Shown here: positions 1-11,400 of the stretch, one piece after another
How positions within the stretch are numbered: the first letter of the stretch is position 1
Layout: each line of letters opens with the position of its first letter
Assembly (NCBI GenBank): GCA_947179485.1
Contig: OX359250.1
Location: 39,710,783 to 39,774,782, forward strand
From: Allacma fusca
Lineage: Eukaryota > Arthropoda > Collembola > Symphypleona > Sminthuridae
DNA: 64,000 nt
Direction: 5' to 3'
Made by a program: the position numbers and the translations under genes
Notes under the pieces: generated by a model
What the model saw: only the letters and a program-made list of their open reading frames with translations
Databases searched by the model: none
What the model was told of the DNA's origin: nothing

Positions 1-39
1 ATTTCTTTAACTCATAAATTTTTATTTTGCGTACGTTTG

Positions 40-182
40 AGACCATGGTCCCGTGTTCAGGTCTGGTCTGGTCCTGAAGCTGGACCAATTATATCTGGTG
101 TGGTCCAAGTGTTAAATCAGACCGGACCAGACCAATAATGGACCATTATAAATGGTCCTGACCAAACCATTGACATCCCCAC
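40..182. repeat. GGTC/GGACC word island, probable end of a hAT-like element
   Basis: Imperfect repeats of TGGTC and its complement GGACC run through this stretch and stop abruptly at GACATCCCCACT near 180. The layout matches the ends of the hAT-like elements elsewhere in the window: a repeated word, then a unique tip. The partner end was not found and may lie outside the window. Confidence 0.45.
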
Positions 183-439
183 TAGAAACCATGCCTGCAG
201 AAAAATGCACAGAAGCTCGAGCTCACTTTTATTTGGAGTGACTGTTGTGTATTCTGTAAATCGTCGTGCTTAAAACTATTGTTGTAATTTTTCATCATTT
301 TTGATAAACTGTTGAAGTGAATTGCCCGGTGAGACTGTAACACAAGGAAAAAACCATGAGTGAACCCGAATCTGAATTTAATAAAGACGACGGCAATTGA
401 AAATCTTAGTTCCACACGTTGGAGTGTTTTTGCGAATTC

Positions 440-690
440 ATACTACAAAGTTGTAAGGTGCAAGTACTTGAAATCCAAGTTCGGGTTCAAGTTTCAAGTC
501 ATTTAGGAAATAAGTCATCGATTTAGGAAATATTACTTGCAACAGTTCACTTGGTATGACAGGTAATTCCTGGGACCCGAAACGCCAAGTTCGGGTACTG
601 ACAAATATTTACTTGAAAGTTCAAGTGCGGGTCAAGTTCAAGTTCGGATCCTCAAAATACTTGACCCGAACGCAGGTCTGGTCGTACCCG
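440..690. repeat. AAGTTC word island (solo end)
   Basis: Repeats of CAAGTTC/GGGTCAAGT form an AT-poor island. Its right part reads CTTGACCCGAACGCAG, almost the same as the right tip of the complete AAGTTC element at 37186-38421, but the last bases differ and no target duplication was found. It is probably a decayed or truncated member of that family. Confidence 0.5.
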
Positions 691-1660
691 GGTACTTTAT
701 TCAGATATGTTTAAATGCAACAGTACGTTATATGTAATAATGTATGGCACCTTAGTATGTAGTATGTAATTTTGACCCGCTAGAGCAATATTTCATATGG
801 TATATTTTCATTCAAGAGTAAAAAAATTAGAAGCGTTGTCGAGTAGAAATAAATTTAACTTGTATACTTGCAGATAAAGAGATTACACACAAAATTGTTT
901 AAAAATCATAAGTAGAATGGAAGAGGTGAAGATCTTTAAATTAAATTGAATTACAAAATAGTATCACGTATTATAGCACGCCCCACATGCAATAAGTATT
1001 TGCAAGTAGTAGAACATTTCCGCCATCAGCATAAGAGTAGAGGTAAAATAAATATCGTATTTCCCAATATTTTCCACTTGCTTCTAAAAAATATTTTTCA
1101 TAGTATTTTGATTAAAGGAATGCTTGTAATGGTTTTGCTCTTTATTGAATTTTCAAAAGTAAAATATCCTCTGCTGCAATTGCAAAATTTTAAGGCCGTT
1201 CAACTGCCAAACAGGTTCGTAGGCTAATTGACATTGAAATGTTAAGAATGATGAGGAAACCAGGCACTTCAAAAAGCTTTATAAATTATTTCAAAGCAAT
1301 TCTGTAAAGCAGAAGCAGTCAATCTGTAAGCAAAATAGTAAAACAAGGTTTATCGCTTTACTTTCTGGACCGCTCTATTTTGAGCTGTAAGTATGGAACT
1401 AATTCTGAAAAATCTGGAAGAAACTACTGATAAGTTTTCCCTCCAGACATATTTCGGATGTTGGAAGAAAACAATTTTTTCATATCGGCTAAAATCTCCC
1501 GACATGTCGGATGTCGAAGGATGAAATTCAAAATGCTTAATCATGTGTATGTATTAAATACAATGAACTATTATTTATCATGAATATACATACGTGAAAG
1601 CAATGATTGGACTCTGTGCAACGTCAAATATGCATGCCACCTATCTGTACTAAATTCTAT
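691..1660. other. Intergenic, no gene seen
   Basis: AT-rich sequence with only short open frames that show no protein-like composition, splice context or repeats. Nothing further is supported here. Confidence 0.5.
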
Positions 1661-1663
1661 TCT

Positions 1664-1891
1664 AGTAGGAGGACTGTCGGGTCATTTGTAATTTCTGGCC
1701 CGCCCGAAGCCCGAATTGAAAAACAAATTCCAGCACAAGCCCGATCTTAACCCGGTTTCATTGTTTAAGCGCAGCCCGAACCCGGTCGGAGCCCCACGTA
1801 AGTTCGTATTTCCAGCCCGAACCCGGATAAAAACCGGGTTCGGGTCGACCCGAATTCAAAAACACGCTTCCGGGCCCCACCTCTAGAATAC
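1664..1891. repeat. CCCGAACCCGG word island
   Basis: Repeats of CCCGAA and CCCGG on both strands, bounded on the right by GGGCCCCACCTCTAG and on the left by CTAGTAGGAGGAC. The outer bases resemble weak inverted tips (TAGAGG / TAGGAGG), but no clean 8-bp duplication could be assigned. Probably another decayed hAT-like element end or small element. Confidence 0.4.
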
Positions 1892-2594
1892 AGTACTAAC
1901 TTATATCATGGGTTTGCAAAGGGATCTCATATCAAAATGTTAACGGCCCAGTTCAAACAGATACAATATAACCTGCAACATTAACAATAAAGTTCAAGTA
2001 CCCCTGAATTAGTTTGCGTCTCTTTGCCCAGGTTTACAGTCAATTCTTCAGTAAGGAGGACAGTTGTAATATTTCCATGCTCATTTATATCTAGGTTAAA
2101 ATTGAAAGTGTTTATACGACTGTTTTAAAGATTTACATATATAACGATTGGAGTTAATAGATATGTGGTAAATCAATGAAATACTTTAGAAAATGGAATC
2201 ATGCGTTGGGAAAATCCAGTCGTAAAAATTTAAGGTATTAAAATTCAAGTGAAAGTGAAGGTAAATTAATTATTGATTTTATGTCTTGATTAAAATTACA
2301 CGAAAAAAGACAATTCTATTTTTGCCAGGTGTCTTAAATTTCATGAACATCGGTTTCATCTCATGATCCCGCAAGCTTTTAAATCAAAATAAAATTATTA
2401 TAAACCCTCTCTCTCTCACACCAGCCTCAAAATGATTAGTAAACGCTCACATCCCACTTCTGGGTTTTAGAGTCAAATGCTCCAGTATTTACTTACCAAT
2501 GATAATGACTTCACGAGAATTCAAATTAATAAGTCCCATTAAACTGCACTCGTAAAAAATAACTATAAACATGGAAAGGATTGACAGTCAAAGG

Positions 2595-2624
2595 TATTTA
2601 AGCCATTTGGGGCCTCTCGCAGTT
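2595..2624 (+). promoter_or_regulatory. Core promoter: TATA-like box plus initiator
   Basis: TATTTAAG at 2595-2602 lies about 26 bp upstream of CGCAGTT (A at 2621), which resembles the arthropod TCAGT initiator. The spacing is right for a transcript that starts about 100 bp before the ATG at 2725. No other good TATA/initiator pair was noticed nearby. Confidence 0.5.
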
Positions 2625-2724
2625 GTGAATGTGAAAGATCCAGTGCCAAATCTCACGTCAGGTGGAACATCAGTGTGAAACACAATTTCGTTTAAACTTT
2701 AATTCGTTATACATAGGTCCAACA

Positions 2725-3418
2725 ATGCACTTGAGATATCGATCCAAGAGTTACCTCCAAATATTTTTGCTAGGTTTGGTAACCATTCTTATTCCTGTGA
2801 CCAGAGCAAAAGCCCAAGAAAACTCAGGAGGATCTGGAACCACAGGGATGATGGAAACGACTGGTGCGACAACACCAGCGGGCTCATCGGATCCAACCCC
2901 CACAACAACTCAAGCGTCAAGTCCAAGTGAGGGAATGACAACGCCACCTGCAACAACTCGAGCACCCTCAGCAACAACTCAGGCATCAACCACTCGTCCG
3001 AACACTCCATCCATGGGCCCCTCTTCAACTACTACGAACACTTCTGGAGGAACGACTGACAGTTCTGACACGCAAACAACAAACGCACCTTTTATTCCTT
3101 GGGATCAGTTTTTCCGGCCAAATAATACTCGCCGTAAGAATTTTATGGTTACATTTTCCTATAATATCTCCAGAATTTATGAACTCTGAAATTTAGATGC
3201 GCTAAAGTAAGGACTGAGCTAATTTGTTTACAATTTTAGCAACTAAACCCAAGTTACAAGTGAAGTGGGTGCCACTCGGGCTCGTGGTCTTCAACAAACT
3301 CAACACCTTCAACAAACTCCTGAACAACAAGAACAGACCAAACCCCAGTCAGCAAACCGATCTGAATGGAATACCACCACCAGTCCAGAATTCTGACCCA
3401 AGTCGACGGTGGGGATAG
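2725..3418 (+). CDS. Short secreted Thr/Ser-rich (mucin-like) protein, 2 exons
   Basis: Exons 2725-3133 and 3240-3418 are joined by a 106-bp GT..AG intron (GTAAGA...TTTTAG) in phase 1, giving about 195 residues. The ATG at 2725 is preferred over an in-frame upstream ATG (2662) because it places a hydrophobic signal peptide (IFLLGLVTILIPV) at the N-terminus, with cleavage likely after AKA. Residues of about 30-120 are mostly Thr, Ser, Pro and Gly with TTT/ATT runs, typical of O-glycosylated mucin-like chains. The C-terminus is Asn/Lys/Pro-rich and ends SRRWG. A promoter-like motif lies about 100 bp upstream and an AATAAA at 3554-3559. I recognise no domain; a secreted coat, glue or cuticle-associated role is only a guess. 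Confidence 0.7.
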
Positions 3419-3599
3419 TGCCCGTTGACTATGAAGCCAATCCTTAGCTTTCATATGTGAGAATCTTTAGTGTTTTTGTTTGTTCTGGCCCAGAGCTTAC
3501 CAAGAGTGGGTCAGCTTAGACACGTGTTTGCTAATTGTAAAAAACCATTGATGAATAAATCCTCCAGCAACTTAACTGCCCTATTATTCTAACTGTTGT

Positions 3600-4535
3600 A
3601 TTTTATAAAGCGTTTATGGGTAATCACCCAGGACACCCCTTAACGTAAGGGTAAATGCAAAGTATGTAATAACTGAAAATTTTGTTCTAAATTCTGGGGA
3701 GAAATAGCAAATCAAGTGCAGTAACACATAAATAACTACAAAACCGGTTCAAAACACTTGACCTCATGTACTGGTGTGCTCAATTATTATTATGCGACAT
3801 TTTATAGTAAGAAAACAAAGTGATATTTACACAGACACTTTTCTAATTGATCTCATCGATAGGCATCAATGTTTAATTCCGTTTAATTAACAAAGATGAT
3901 TAAAAGGATGAAGTCGCTAATGGAAATATTGCAGAAGGAGCTTTAACAACCCCGTCATGTTCAATGTTGATTCATCAGGAGATATGTCGACACATTTTCA
4001 ATCAAAGCGTTGGATAAAGCCCGATAATACTCAAGCCTACAATATAAACCACCCCTTTCAGGTTCAGTTCATGAAAGATCTCGACTGCGTTGCTATTGAC
4101 TTGCTCCCTTTTGTTTTTATTGAACGGTCAACGTGTATTAAACTCCGAGGCAGATGGTGTCTGCCAGCGAATTTTAATTGTAATAATAATTTGAATGCAA
4201 TGTTTTAAATGTAAATACCCTAGAAGTACTATTTTTTGCAGTAATCACACAGAATTATTACATAAAATACCAACACATCTAAATGATGTAAATGGTTGGT
4301 TGGCTGTATCTGTTGTTACAATAACAAAAGTCGTATGGAGACTGAAATAGAGATTTATAATAGATCAGCAAAATGATACAAGGACAACACATAAACAGAA
4401 TTGTTTTTAAATTAATGTGATATTGCTAGGTACGAATGTTTGTTAAAATAAATGTGATAAATTAGGGCTATACGACATGGTGCGTTTAAATGTCAATTAA
4501 ACTATTTAAGCTGATGAAATATTTGTCAGCCTTGC
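3600..4535. other. Intergenic, no gene seen
   Basis: AT-rich DNA after the poly(A) signal of the mucin-like gene. A short open frame near 3957-4208 has no splice support or recognisable composition and is not annotated. Confidence 0.45.
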
Positions 4536-4618
4536 TTTGAAATTGTCCTTGTTAATATGCATTATGCTGGACATCTTCACTATCTCCGTATTATCCTCCG
4601 TAGCTATTTTTATATTTG

Positions 4619-4670
4619 ATTTTGGTAGGACTGCTGCGTCTTGGCTTTTAATTTCCGAATTACATCCAAA
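4619..4670 (-). pseudogene. Duplicated fragment of the membrane-protein gene (3' coding end)
   Basis: About 50 bp match 5524-5573, the 3' coding part of the gene at 5463-7339, with about two mismatches; the sequence on either side does not match. It is a short stray copy of the exon about 0.9 kb from its source, in the same orientation. It is far too short to code for anything. Confidence 0.75.
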
Positions 4671-4990
4671 GAATATCTTGCAATACCTACCACTCTTCGT
4701 TAATACGACTTCACTAACACAAGATTCCTGGACAAGGTAAGACCATCATATTGATGGTCTTAAACAAATTTTTACAACAAACAATTTAAGGTATTTTGAG
4801 TAAGATATTCGAACATAAATGAAATGGTTTAATAATTACACAATTTCATTTATTCTGTTTTTATTAGTAGGAGAAATATTTCTTAATACATGACAGTGCC
4901 TTATGAATTCAAGTATACGAGTGTCCCTAGTAACTCCCGAGTGAAAGTAAGAGTAGTTCGAATTTTGGCCCAATGCGTATGAGTAGAAGT

Positions 4991-5234
4991 GGCAATGCAA
5001 ATACACTGCGTGAGTACGAGTGCCTTTGAGTAGGGTTAGTAAGTAGTTCGTGAGTTAGATTAGGAGCCGTAAAATAATTCCCATGAAATGTTGAATTCCA
5101 TGAGGATTTTGAATGGCAATGCAAATACACTGCGTGAGTACGAGTGCCTTTGAGTAGGGTTAGTAGTTCGTGAGTTAGATTAGGAGCCGTAAAATAATTC
5201 CCATGAAATGTTGAATACCATGAGGATTTTGAAT
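4991..5234. repeat. Tandem duplication, about 124-bp unit x2
   Basis: Unit 1 (4991-5114) and unit 2 (5115-5234) start GGCAATGCAAATACACTGCG and are nearly identical, differing by a 4-bp AGTA deletion and a base or two. The unit contains GAGTACGAGTG words, and the stretch just upstream (4930-4990) is also GAGTA-rich, so this may derive from a decayed word-island element. Confidence 0.8.
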
Positions 5235-5462
5235 TTATCTTTTACCATTTGGGATTTTACATATTAATCCCAGTATTTCCTTTGCAACTCAATATCCGAC
5301 GAACAAATTTAAACAAATGATTGGGAAATAAGTTCCGCTAGTCGGGAAAATATGGCACTATAAGAACCTAACCAACATGGTGTAACAAAACTATGTTCTC
5401 CGTTTATAGCTTTTAGGAGGAAAATAATAATTATTTTTATGGAATTGTAAATGAAAGCAAGT

Positions 5463-7339
5463 TTACTTTTTGGCTGCTGTTTTTTTTACAGCAGCATGTT
5501 TCATAAGAGCGTTTCTTTTATTTTGGTAGGACTGCTGCTTCTTGGCTTTTAATTTCCTAATTACATCCGCCAAATGGCTGTTCTCATTAGCTTTGATCCC
5601 AACAGCTTGACCCTGTTGGTTGAGCACAACTAAATCTCTATCCTTCCTTTTATCTCCTGCATCCTTTTTCTTTTGTTGTTCAAGCAATTTATGAAATTTT
5701 TTCTTCATCTCTCGGATTCTTTGCCTTCGCAATTTTAACTTCTCCTTCATAATTTTTTCCTTGACTTCGAAAGAGTGGATGATCCGCAATGCAGGGAATT
5801 TCTTCCAGTCCTGTAAAGCATGAATGGCACTGTTCACCTCCTTTTGTATAGCGGATTCCGAAGGTCCATCCCCAGAGGACCTGTACTTCTCCTTTAGCTT
5901 CCTCACGACTGTCATCACTTGAAATGCAGTTGCTCGTTGAACCGCAGTCTTCTTTCGGATGAATGAGGACTGAACCATGAACTGGATGTACTCATTGACC
6001 AAGTAGTCCCCCAACATTGTATTGGAGTACCGATCTCTTTCTAGACAAGGATTAGCCCAGTAGTAATACCGGACCATGACAGTGGTGAAGCTTAGTACAT
6101 CCAAGATGCAATGACCGATGAACATAGCTATGGTGCTCAATGGTGACTCAAAGAACTCCCGAAAGAAGAAATATTGTTGAGAGATGAAGAATCTGTGGCC
6201 AGTGTACAGTATCTGAATCAGCATCCACACTATACATGCCTTGGTTAATTCTCTGCTCGTCAGTGTTGGGAGGATACAGCAAGCAGTGAAATACAAGAGT
6301 AATATTAATGGCCAAACATCCACAGTGATCCAGTCATAAACCTCGAGACAGTTGAGTTTCCGGAGTCTCAGGAGATATTCCAAGGTGATGCTAAACTCCT
6401 CATACTCGTAGATGATGGTTAAGGTGGTAATCAAACGAATTATTATAATTGCAACTAGCAAATCGTAAGTAATATGTTCCACACGTTTCCGACTCTTGCC
6501 TAACTTTGCCCGAATTTTCCTGGCATGCTCCGTTGAGACCCTTCTAGCATCAGAGTCCCGCTTATCATCCAGTGGATATACTTTTTGTTCTTTACCGGAA
6601 ATGGAATTGAACATAGCCTGGAGTCTAGCTGAAAATCTGTTCTTCTCAACCGGCTTACGTGACACTATTGTGACAGAACTTTGCTCCGAAGTACTGTTTG
6701 TCCCAACTTCCCGAAGGTCGTCAGCCACATCCGCCAACGCTGACGACGTCAAGGATGACCTTATTCCTACTTTGTTCTGATGACCACCAAATTTTTGACT
6801 TCCCTTTTGCCTGCTAAGCTTCAAACCTTTTGACTTGCTTTTGGACTTCTTCTTTCGCATCCTCTCTGAAACAGCACAACATTTTTACTATCGAGCTTGA
6901 GTAAAGCTAAAGTACCTAATTCTATTAATTAATATTGTGTCGGATTCTCATTTACCGTCATAATAATGTCAATGCTTGCCTTTTTAAATATCTGTCATTA
7001 TGAGAGTCACTTGGAGCTTGTAGAAACGTCATCTTATAACGAGAGTGCCTTATATGTAGATAAATTACTATAAACTCCGTTGAAGTACAAAACTCCCTAC
7101 AAATTTGCTTACAATTACGAAGACTTACTCTCCACCAAACCAATCCCAAATTCATCGATTCCCACGTCAATGTCATTTTCTTGTTCTGCTTGACGAAGGA
7201 AATTCAACTGGTCACTGGTGATCTTCAAAGTGTCCTTGTTACTTCTAATTTTCTTCCCTTTTTTTCGGTGATGGGAAGTATTTGACCGGGATTTTGAGCT
7301 CTCGTGATCCACTTTATGGGCGTCTTTGTGTGACGGCAT
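5463..7339 (-). CDS. Lysine-rich four-helix membrane protein of unknown function, 2 exons
   Basis: Exon 1 is 7339-7129 and exon 2 is 6865-5463. The intron reads GTAAGT...TGTTTCAG on the minus strand and joins GAG-A to AG-AGG in frame, giving about 537 residues. The first 190 or so residues are basic and low-complexity (KKKSKSKSK, a Ser/Thr stretch). Four hydrophobic segments follow at roughly residues 205-370, for example LLVAIIIIRLITTLTII, WPLILLLYFTACCI, CIVWMLIQILYTG and AMFIGHCILDVLSFTTVMV. The last 130 residues are a very Lys/Arg/Gln-rich helix (about 420-480, probably coiled coil) ending HAAVKKTAAKK. I do not recognise the family. The layout suggests a membrane protein with long basic cytoplasmic tails. 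The frame is intact and the splice sites are good, so it is probably a live gene. Confidence 0.7.
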
Positions 7340-7399
7340 TTTGTGAAGTGAGCCAACGTTTTCGTCACGATGTGCTTGTGCCTAGTCGGTAGTATGTCA

Positions 7400-8652
7400 T
7401 ATCTGGCTGTTTATAGTTTTGTTACTGGCTGGTTACTTGTTTGAGTATACAAAAGTCAGACTATTATTTTTAAATAATAATGAGCATTAGCAAGTTATGG
7501 TTTTAATAAATCAGTATTTTTAAATAGAAAAGATGAACAAAAATAAAAACAATAATAATAAAATAATGATACACAAATAGTGAAATGCATATAATATTTA
7601 GATCAGGGTGGAGATTCACTTTTTAACACGAGGATTATATTTTATTCGCAGCAACGTTTCGAGCTTGGACTCTTCGTCAGGCAAAAATAATATACTAGTA
7701 GTAACATTCAATGTATTGCATATAACAATAATAGTTCAAAAATTGTAAGTAATGATTTTTCAACTATCTATTATTACTCATTTTTTTTAAATATGAAAAT
7801 AATGAAGCCATTTAAAAAATTTAAATGGCGTGTGAATGTGAAATTAATTTATTGAAGAGCCCATTTTATAAATACACTATTTATGTATCATCACAATTTT
7901 TCCAAAACAACGCCATAATTTTATTACGAAGTTGCTTTTTTACTTATTCGCAAAGAATTTTCAACTTTTGAAAAACAAATCTGATGGGATCTGATGGAGA
8001 AATGAAAAACTAGTGATTAATAAAATTATTGTTCAGCAGGAGAGCGGCCCAAAGGAAACAACCAAACCTGCATGGATGGTTTCAGAAGTACCGCACGACT
8101 GTCCTCCTATCACCTGAATTTGATATGAATCACATCGGAAAATTTTGGGATAACCTTTATTTATCGTAAGCAGTAAGCACTGTGCTCGCCCCGATCCGGC
8201 CACGAATAATGTTGAGATTCTTCAGATTCTCATGGAAAATTAGTACAGTATTTCTCCCGGAAACTAGTACAGTCGGTCTCTAAATAAATTCAGGAGCTTA
8301 TTAGGACCCGTTATGGGACCACTCACTATTAAAACAAAAAAGTGGTAGTGATAATGCAAAATCTTGCCACATAAAATTCTCACTTTTTTGTTTTTCAATT
8401 TTTATGAACTGGTTTGACCAACACAATCCTTGCTTATACGGCATCCAGATTCCTCCGGCTACTAGGGCGAGGAGCATTCGTTTGTCGGCACCCTGTAAAA
8501 TGAAAAATATAATTACTCCTAATTGCTCCCAAGCTTGCTTTACTGATTTACTTAATGTAGCAGGAATCACACATCTGTTTTACATACATATGCAAGGGAG
8601 CTTACCCATTCAACCTCTCATACAATTAGATACCTCAAAAGAATAAACTAGA
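7400..8652. other. Intergenic, upstream of the membrane-protein gene
   Basis: AT-rich sequence with no supported gene. It contains, on the minus strand at 7656-7680, the conserved-looking pair CTGACGA...GAAACGTTGC, which resembles the end of a dispersed repeat and is treated as a finding. An open frame at 8404-8646 has no further support. Confidence 0.4.
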
Positions 8653-9835
8653 CTAGTAAAAGCCCCGTGCTTCGCACAGGGTCAATTGCTTGAGAATTTT
8701 GAGAGTATACACAAAATCGTAAATTGCTATATGTAGATCCCGTATTATGGCGTGTCGAGAAGGCTTAATATTAATAGCCCGCTTCGCTAGGCAAAGTAAT
8801 CTCATATAAGACATTATTAATTGTAAGGCTAACAATTCGTTTCAAATAGCTAGTTGGCCATTCATCATCAAAAAATTATGGTACAACGCTCCAGCCCACT
8901 AAAGTTCTCTCCCAAACTCAATATTTGGCTATACACTGGGAATTTAACTAATCGATTCATCAACTTAATACCAACCAACATTGTTATTAAATCTGGCTGT
9001 TGAATCACTGTATGGTGCTTCACCCCTTAGTGGGTCAGCACAACGTGCTGATCAAATATGATTTTTTATGTTGTTATAATTTGTATACATCTCAGTTGTA
9101 TCGTAATAATGTAACTGAAGCCTCAGACACTGGACGCACTGATCATTTAAAATAGGGAAAGTGACAGGAATTCATATTAGCGCAACACTTTTCAATTGCT
9201 ATTGTTACTAAAGTCCGTGGTTCCTACAAATCAATCCTTAATTCGTAATGATATTTTTAGGGAATATAAAGATCAAATTTATGGATGTAAAGGCTTGTAA
9301 TTACAAAATAGTGAGCAAATAACTTCAGCAATACAAATTCTGAGAATTTATCTGCCGTTATACATAAAAATTGTTGCAATAAGTACTTTCAATTCCATTT
9401 GCTTTTTCCTAATAACAATCTCACACTTATGTGTACAAAGTTCAGTCATTAAAATTCTCCTCTCCTCAAATTCGTCAGTGCTGTAACCGAACGTAGTTTT
9501 TCTAACTACCAGACTTAATTTAATCCAAATTTGATGATTTATGTCTAATGTTTATAATAATTATGATTAGCGCTTTTAAGTGACAATCTAAAATTGCGTA
9601 ATATTGCGAGCTTCCAGTATGCTGCAAGCAGTTGGTATATGCTGAGAACCACAGCGAGCTAAGCGAGCTGAAAAAGCTCTCCTCTGCGACAACGTTTCAG
9701 CCCGATGTGCTACTCGGCTTGCTGTATAAACCACCGACTTGCTTGGCTATATATTGAAATGAGCCGCGAAGGTTTGAATTGTAAAGCCAAAGCCGCGAAA
9801 GTTTAAATCAATGGACAGGTCCAGAGCAATAATAA
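8653..9835 (-). mobile_element. Non-autonomous Helitron-like element, copy A
   Basis: On the minus strand the element ends in a hairpin (CCTGTGCGAAGCACGGGG) followed by CTTTTACTAG and a flanking T. This is the Helitron 3' signature: a subterminal hairpin plus CTRR, inserted before T. The body aligns along its length with copy B, which abuts it head to tail. It encodes nothing. The 5' end adjoining copy B reads TTATTATTGCTC and lacks the usual TC, so the left terminus is uncertain. Helitrons replicate by rolling circle, and tandem copies are a known product. Confidence 0.6.
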
Positions 9836-10958
9836 CTAGTACATAAAAGCCCCGTGCTTCGCACAGGAGCAATTACTTGTGTAAATAAATAGTGTAAATA
9901 ATAAAAGTGTAAATGGCAATAAATCTCGTATCAAGGTCTGTCGAGAAGGATTAATATTGATATCCCGCTTCGCCAGGCAAAGTAATCTCATATAAGAAGT
10001 GAAGTATTAACTGCAAGACTAACAATTCGTTTCATATAGGTAGTTGGCAATTCATCATCAAAATATTATGGAACAGCTTCCGGCCCACTAAAGTTTTTTC
10101 CCAAACTCAATATTGACTATACACGTGGAATTTAACTAATCGCTTGATCAGTTTAATACCAACGTCGTTATTAAATCTTGCTGTTGCATCACTGTATGGT
10201 GCTTCACCCCTTATTGTTAGTGGATCAGCACACCGTGCTGATCAAATATGATTTTATATGTTATTATAATTTGTATATAGATCCGTTGTACCGCAATATT
10301 GTAACTCAGACAACTAAGCCTCAGACACTGGACGCACTGATTATTTAAAATGAAAGGATTTCATATTAGCGCAACACATTTAACTTGCTATAGTTACTAA
10401 AGTCCATGGTTCCTACAAATCCATTTTACATCCGAATGATATTTTTATGGATATAAAGATCAAAACTCTGGATGCTAAGGCTTGTAATTATTCTTCCTAA
10501 TAAGAATCCCACACTAATGTGAACTAAGTTCAGTCATTAAAATTCTCCTCTTATCAAATTATTCAGTACTGTAACCGAACGTAGTTTTTATCACTACCAG
10601 TCTTAATTTAATCCAAATTTGATGATTTATGTCTGATGTTTATAATAATTATGGTTAGCGCTGTTAAGTGATAATCTAAAATGGCGTAATATTGCGAGCT
10701 TCCAGTATGCTGCAAGCAGTTGGTATATGCCGAGAAGAACAGCGAGCTGAGCGAGCTGAAAAACCTCTCCACTGCGACAGAGTTTCAGCTTTCAGCCCGC
10801 TGTGCTTCTCGGCTTGTTGTATTTACCACCGACTTGCTTGGCTGTATAGTAAATCAGCCGGGAGGGTTTGAATTCGTGAAATAAGCCGCGAAGGTTTGAA
10901 TTGTACTACAAACGCGCGAAGGTTTAAATCAACAGAAGTGCTCAATAATAATAAAGGA
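9836..10958 (-). mobile_element. Non-autonomous Helitron-like element, copy B
   Basis: A second copy in tandem with copy A, with the same hairpin and CTAG end at 9836-9839. On the minus strand the 5' end can be read as TCCTTTATTATTATTG after a flanking A, so both Helitron insertion rules (5' TC after A, 3' CTAG before T) are met. Small indels separate it from copy A, so neither is fresh. Confidence 0.6.
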
Positions 10959-11400
10959 TAAAGGATGTCTTGCCCTTGTTTGTACATTGAAGTCATATCC
11001 ATTGATATTATATTAACAATAAAGAATTTATATGACAGTTTTACTAAAAGTGACGGTCCTTAGGCAGCTCTCAAACTGGAAACTGGGGCAACCGCACAGC
11101 TTACTACGTAAGTTCCTTTTAACCAAGGCAGTTTAAGGCATACTTTTTGTAATACGCATGTGTACCAGTTGTAATAAAATTAGCGATGCAGTCGTAGGGT
11201 TCCCAGACGTCCCGGAATGCCCGGGACAGTCCCGGAATGACAGTCGTTGTCCCGTGTCCCGGAAGGGTGTATTCCGGGACACGTAAATGTCCCGGAAACG
11301 TCGAGCTCAAAAAGTTATGAAAATTATTGAGTTTTTAAGATAAAAATAAAATATTTCGTTCTAGAGGAGCTCGATTCAAACGAGAACATCTACATAAAAC

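Noticed and set aside
2662-2724. Upstream ATG for the mucin-like gene
   Set aside because: Would add 21 residues ahead of the signal peptide; the ATG at 2725 places the hydrophobic core correctly.
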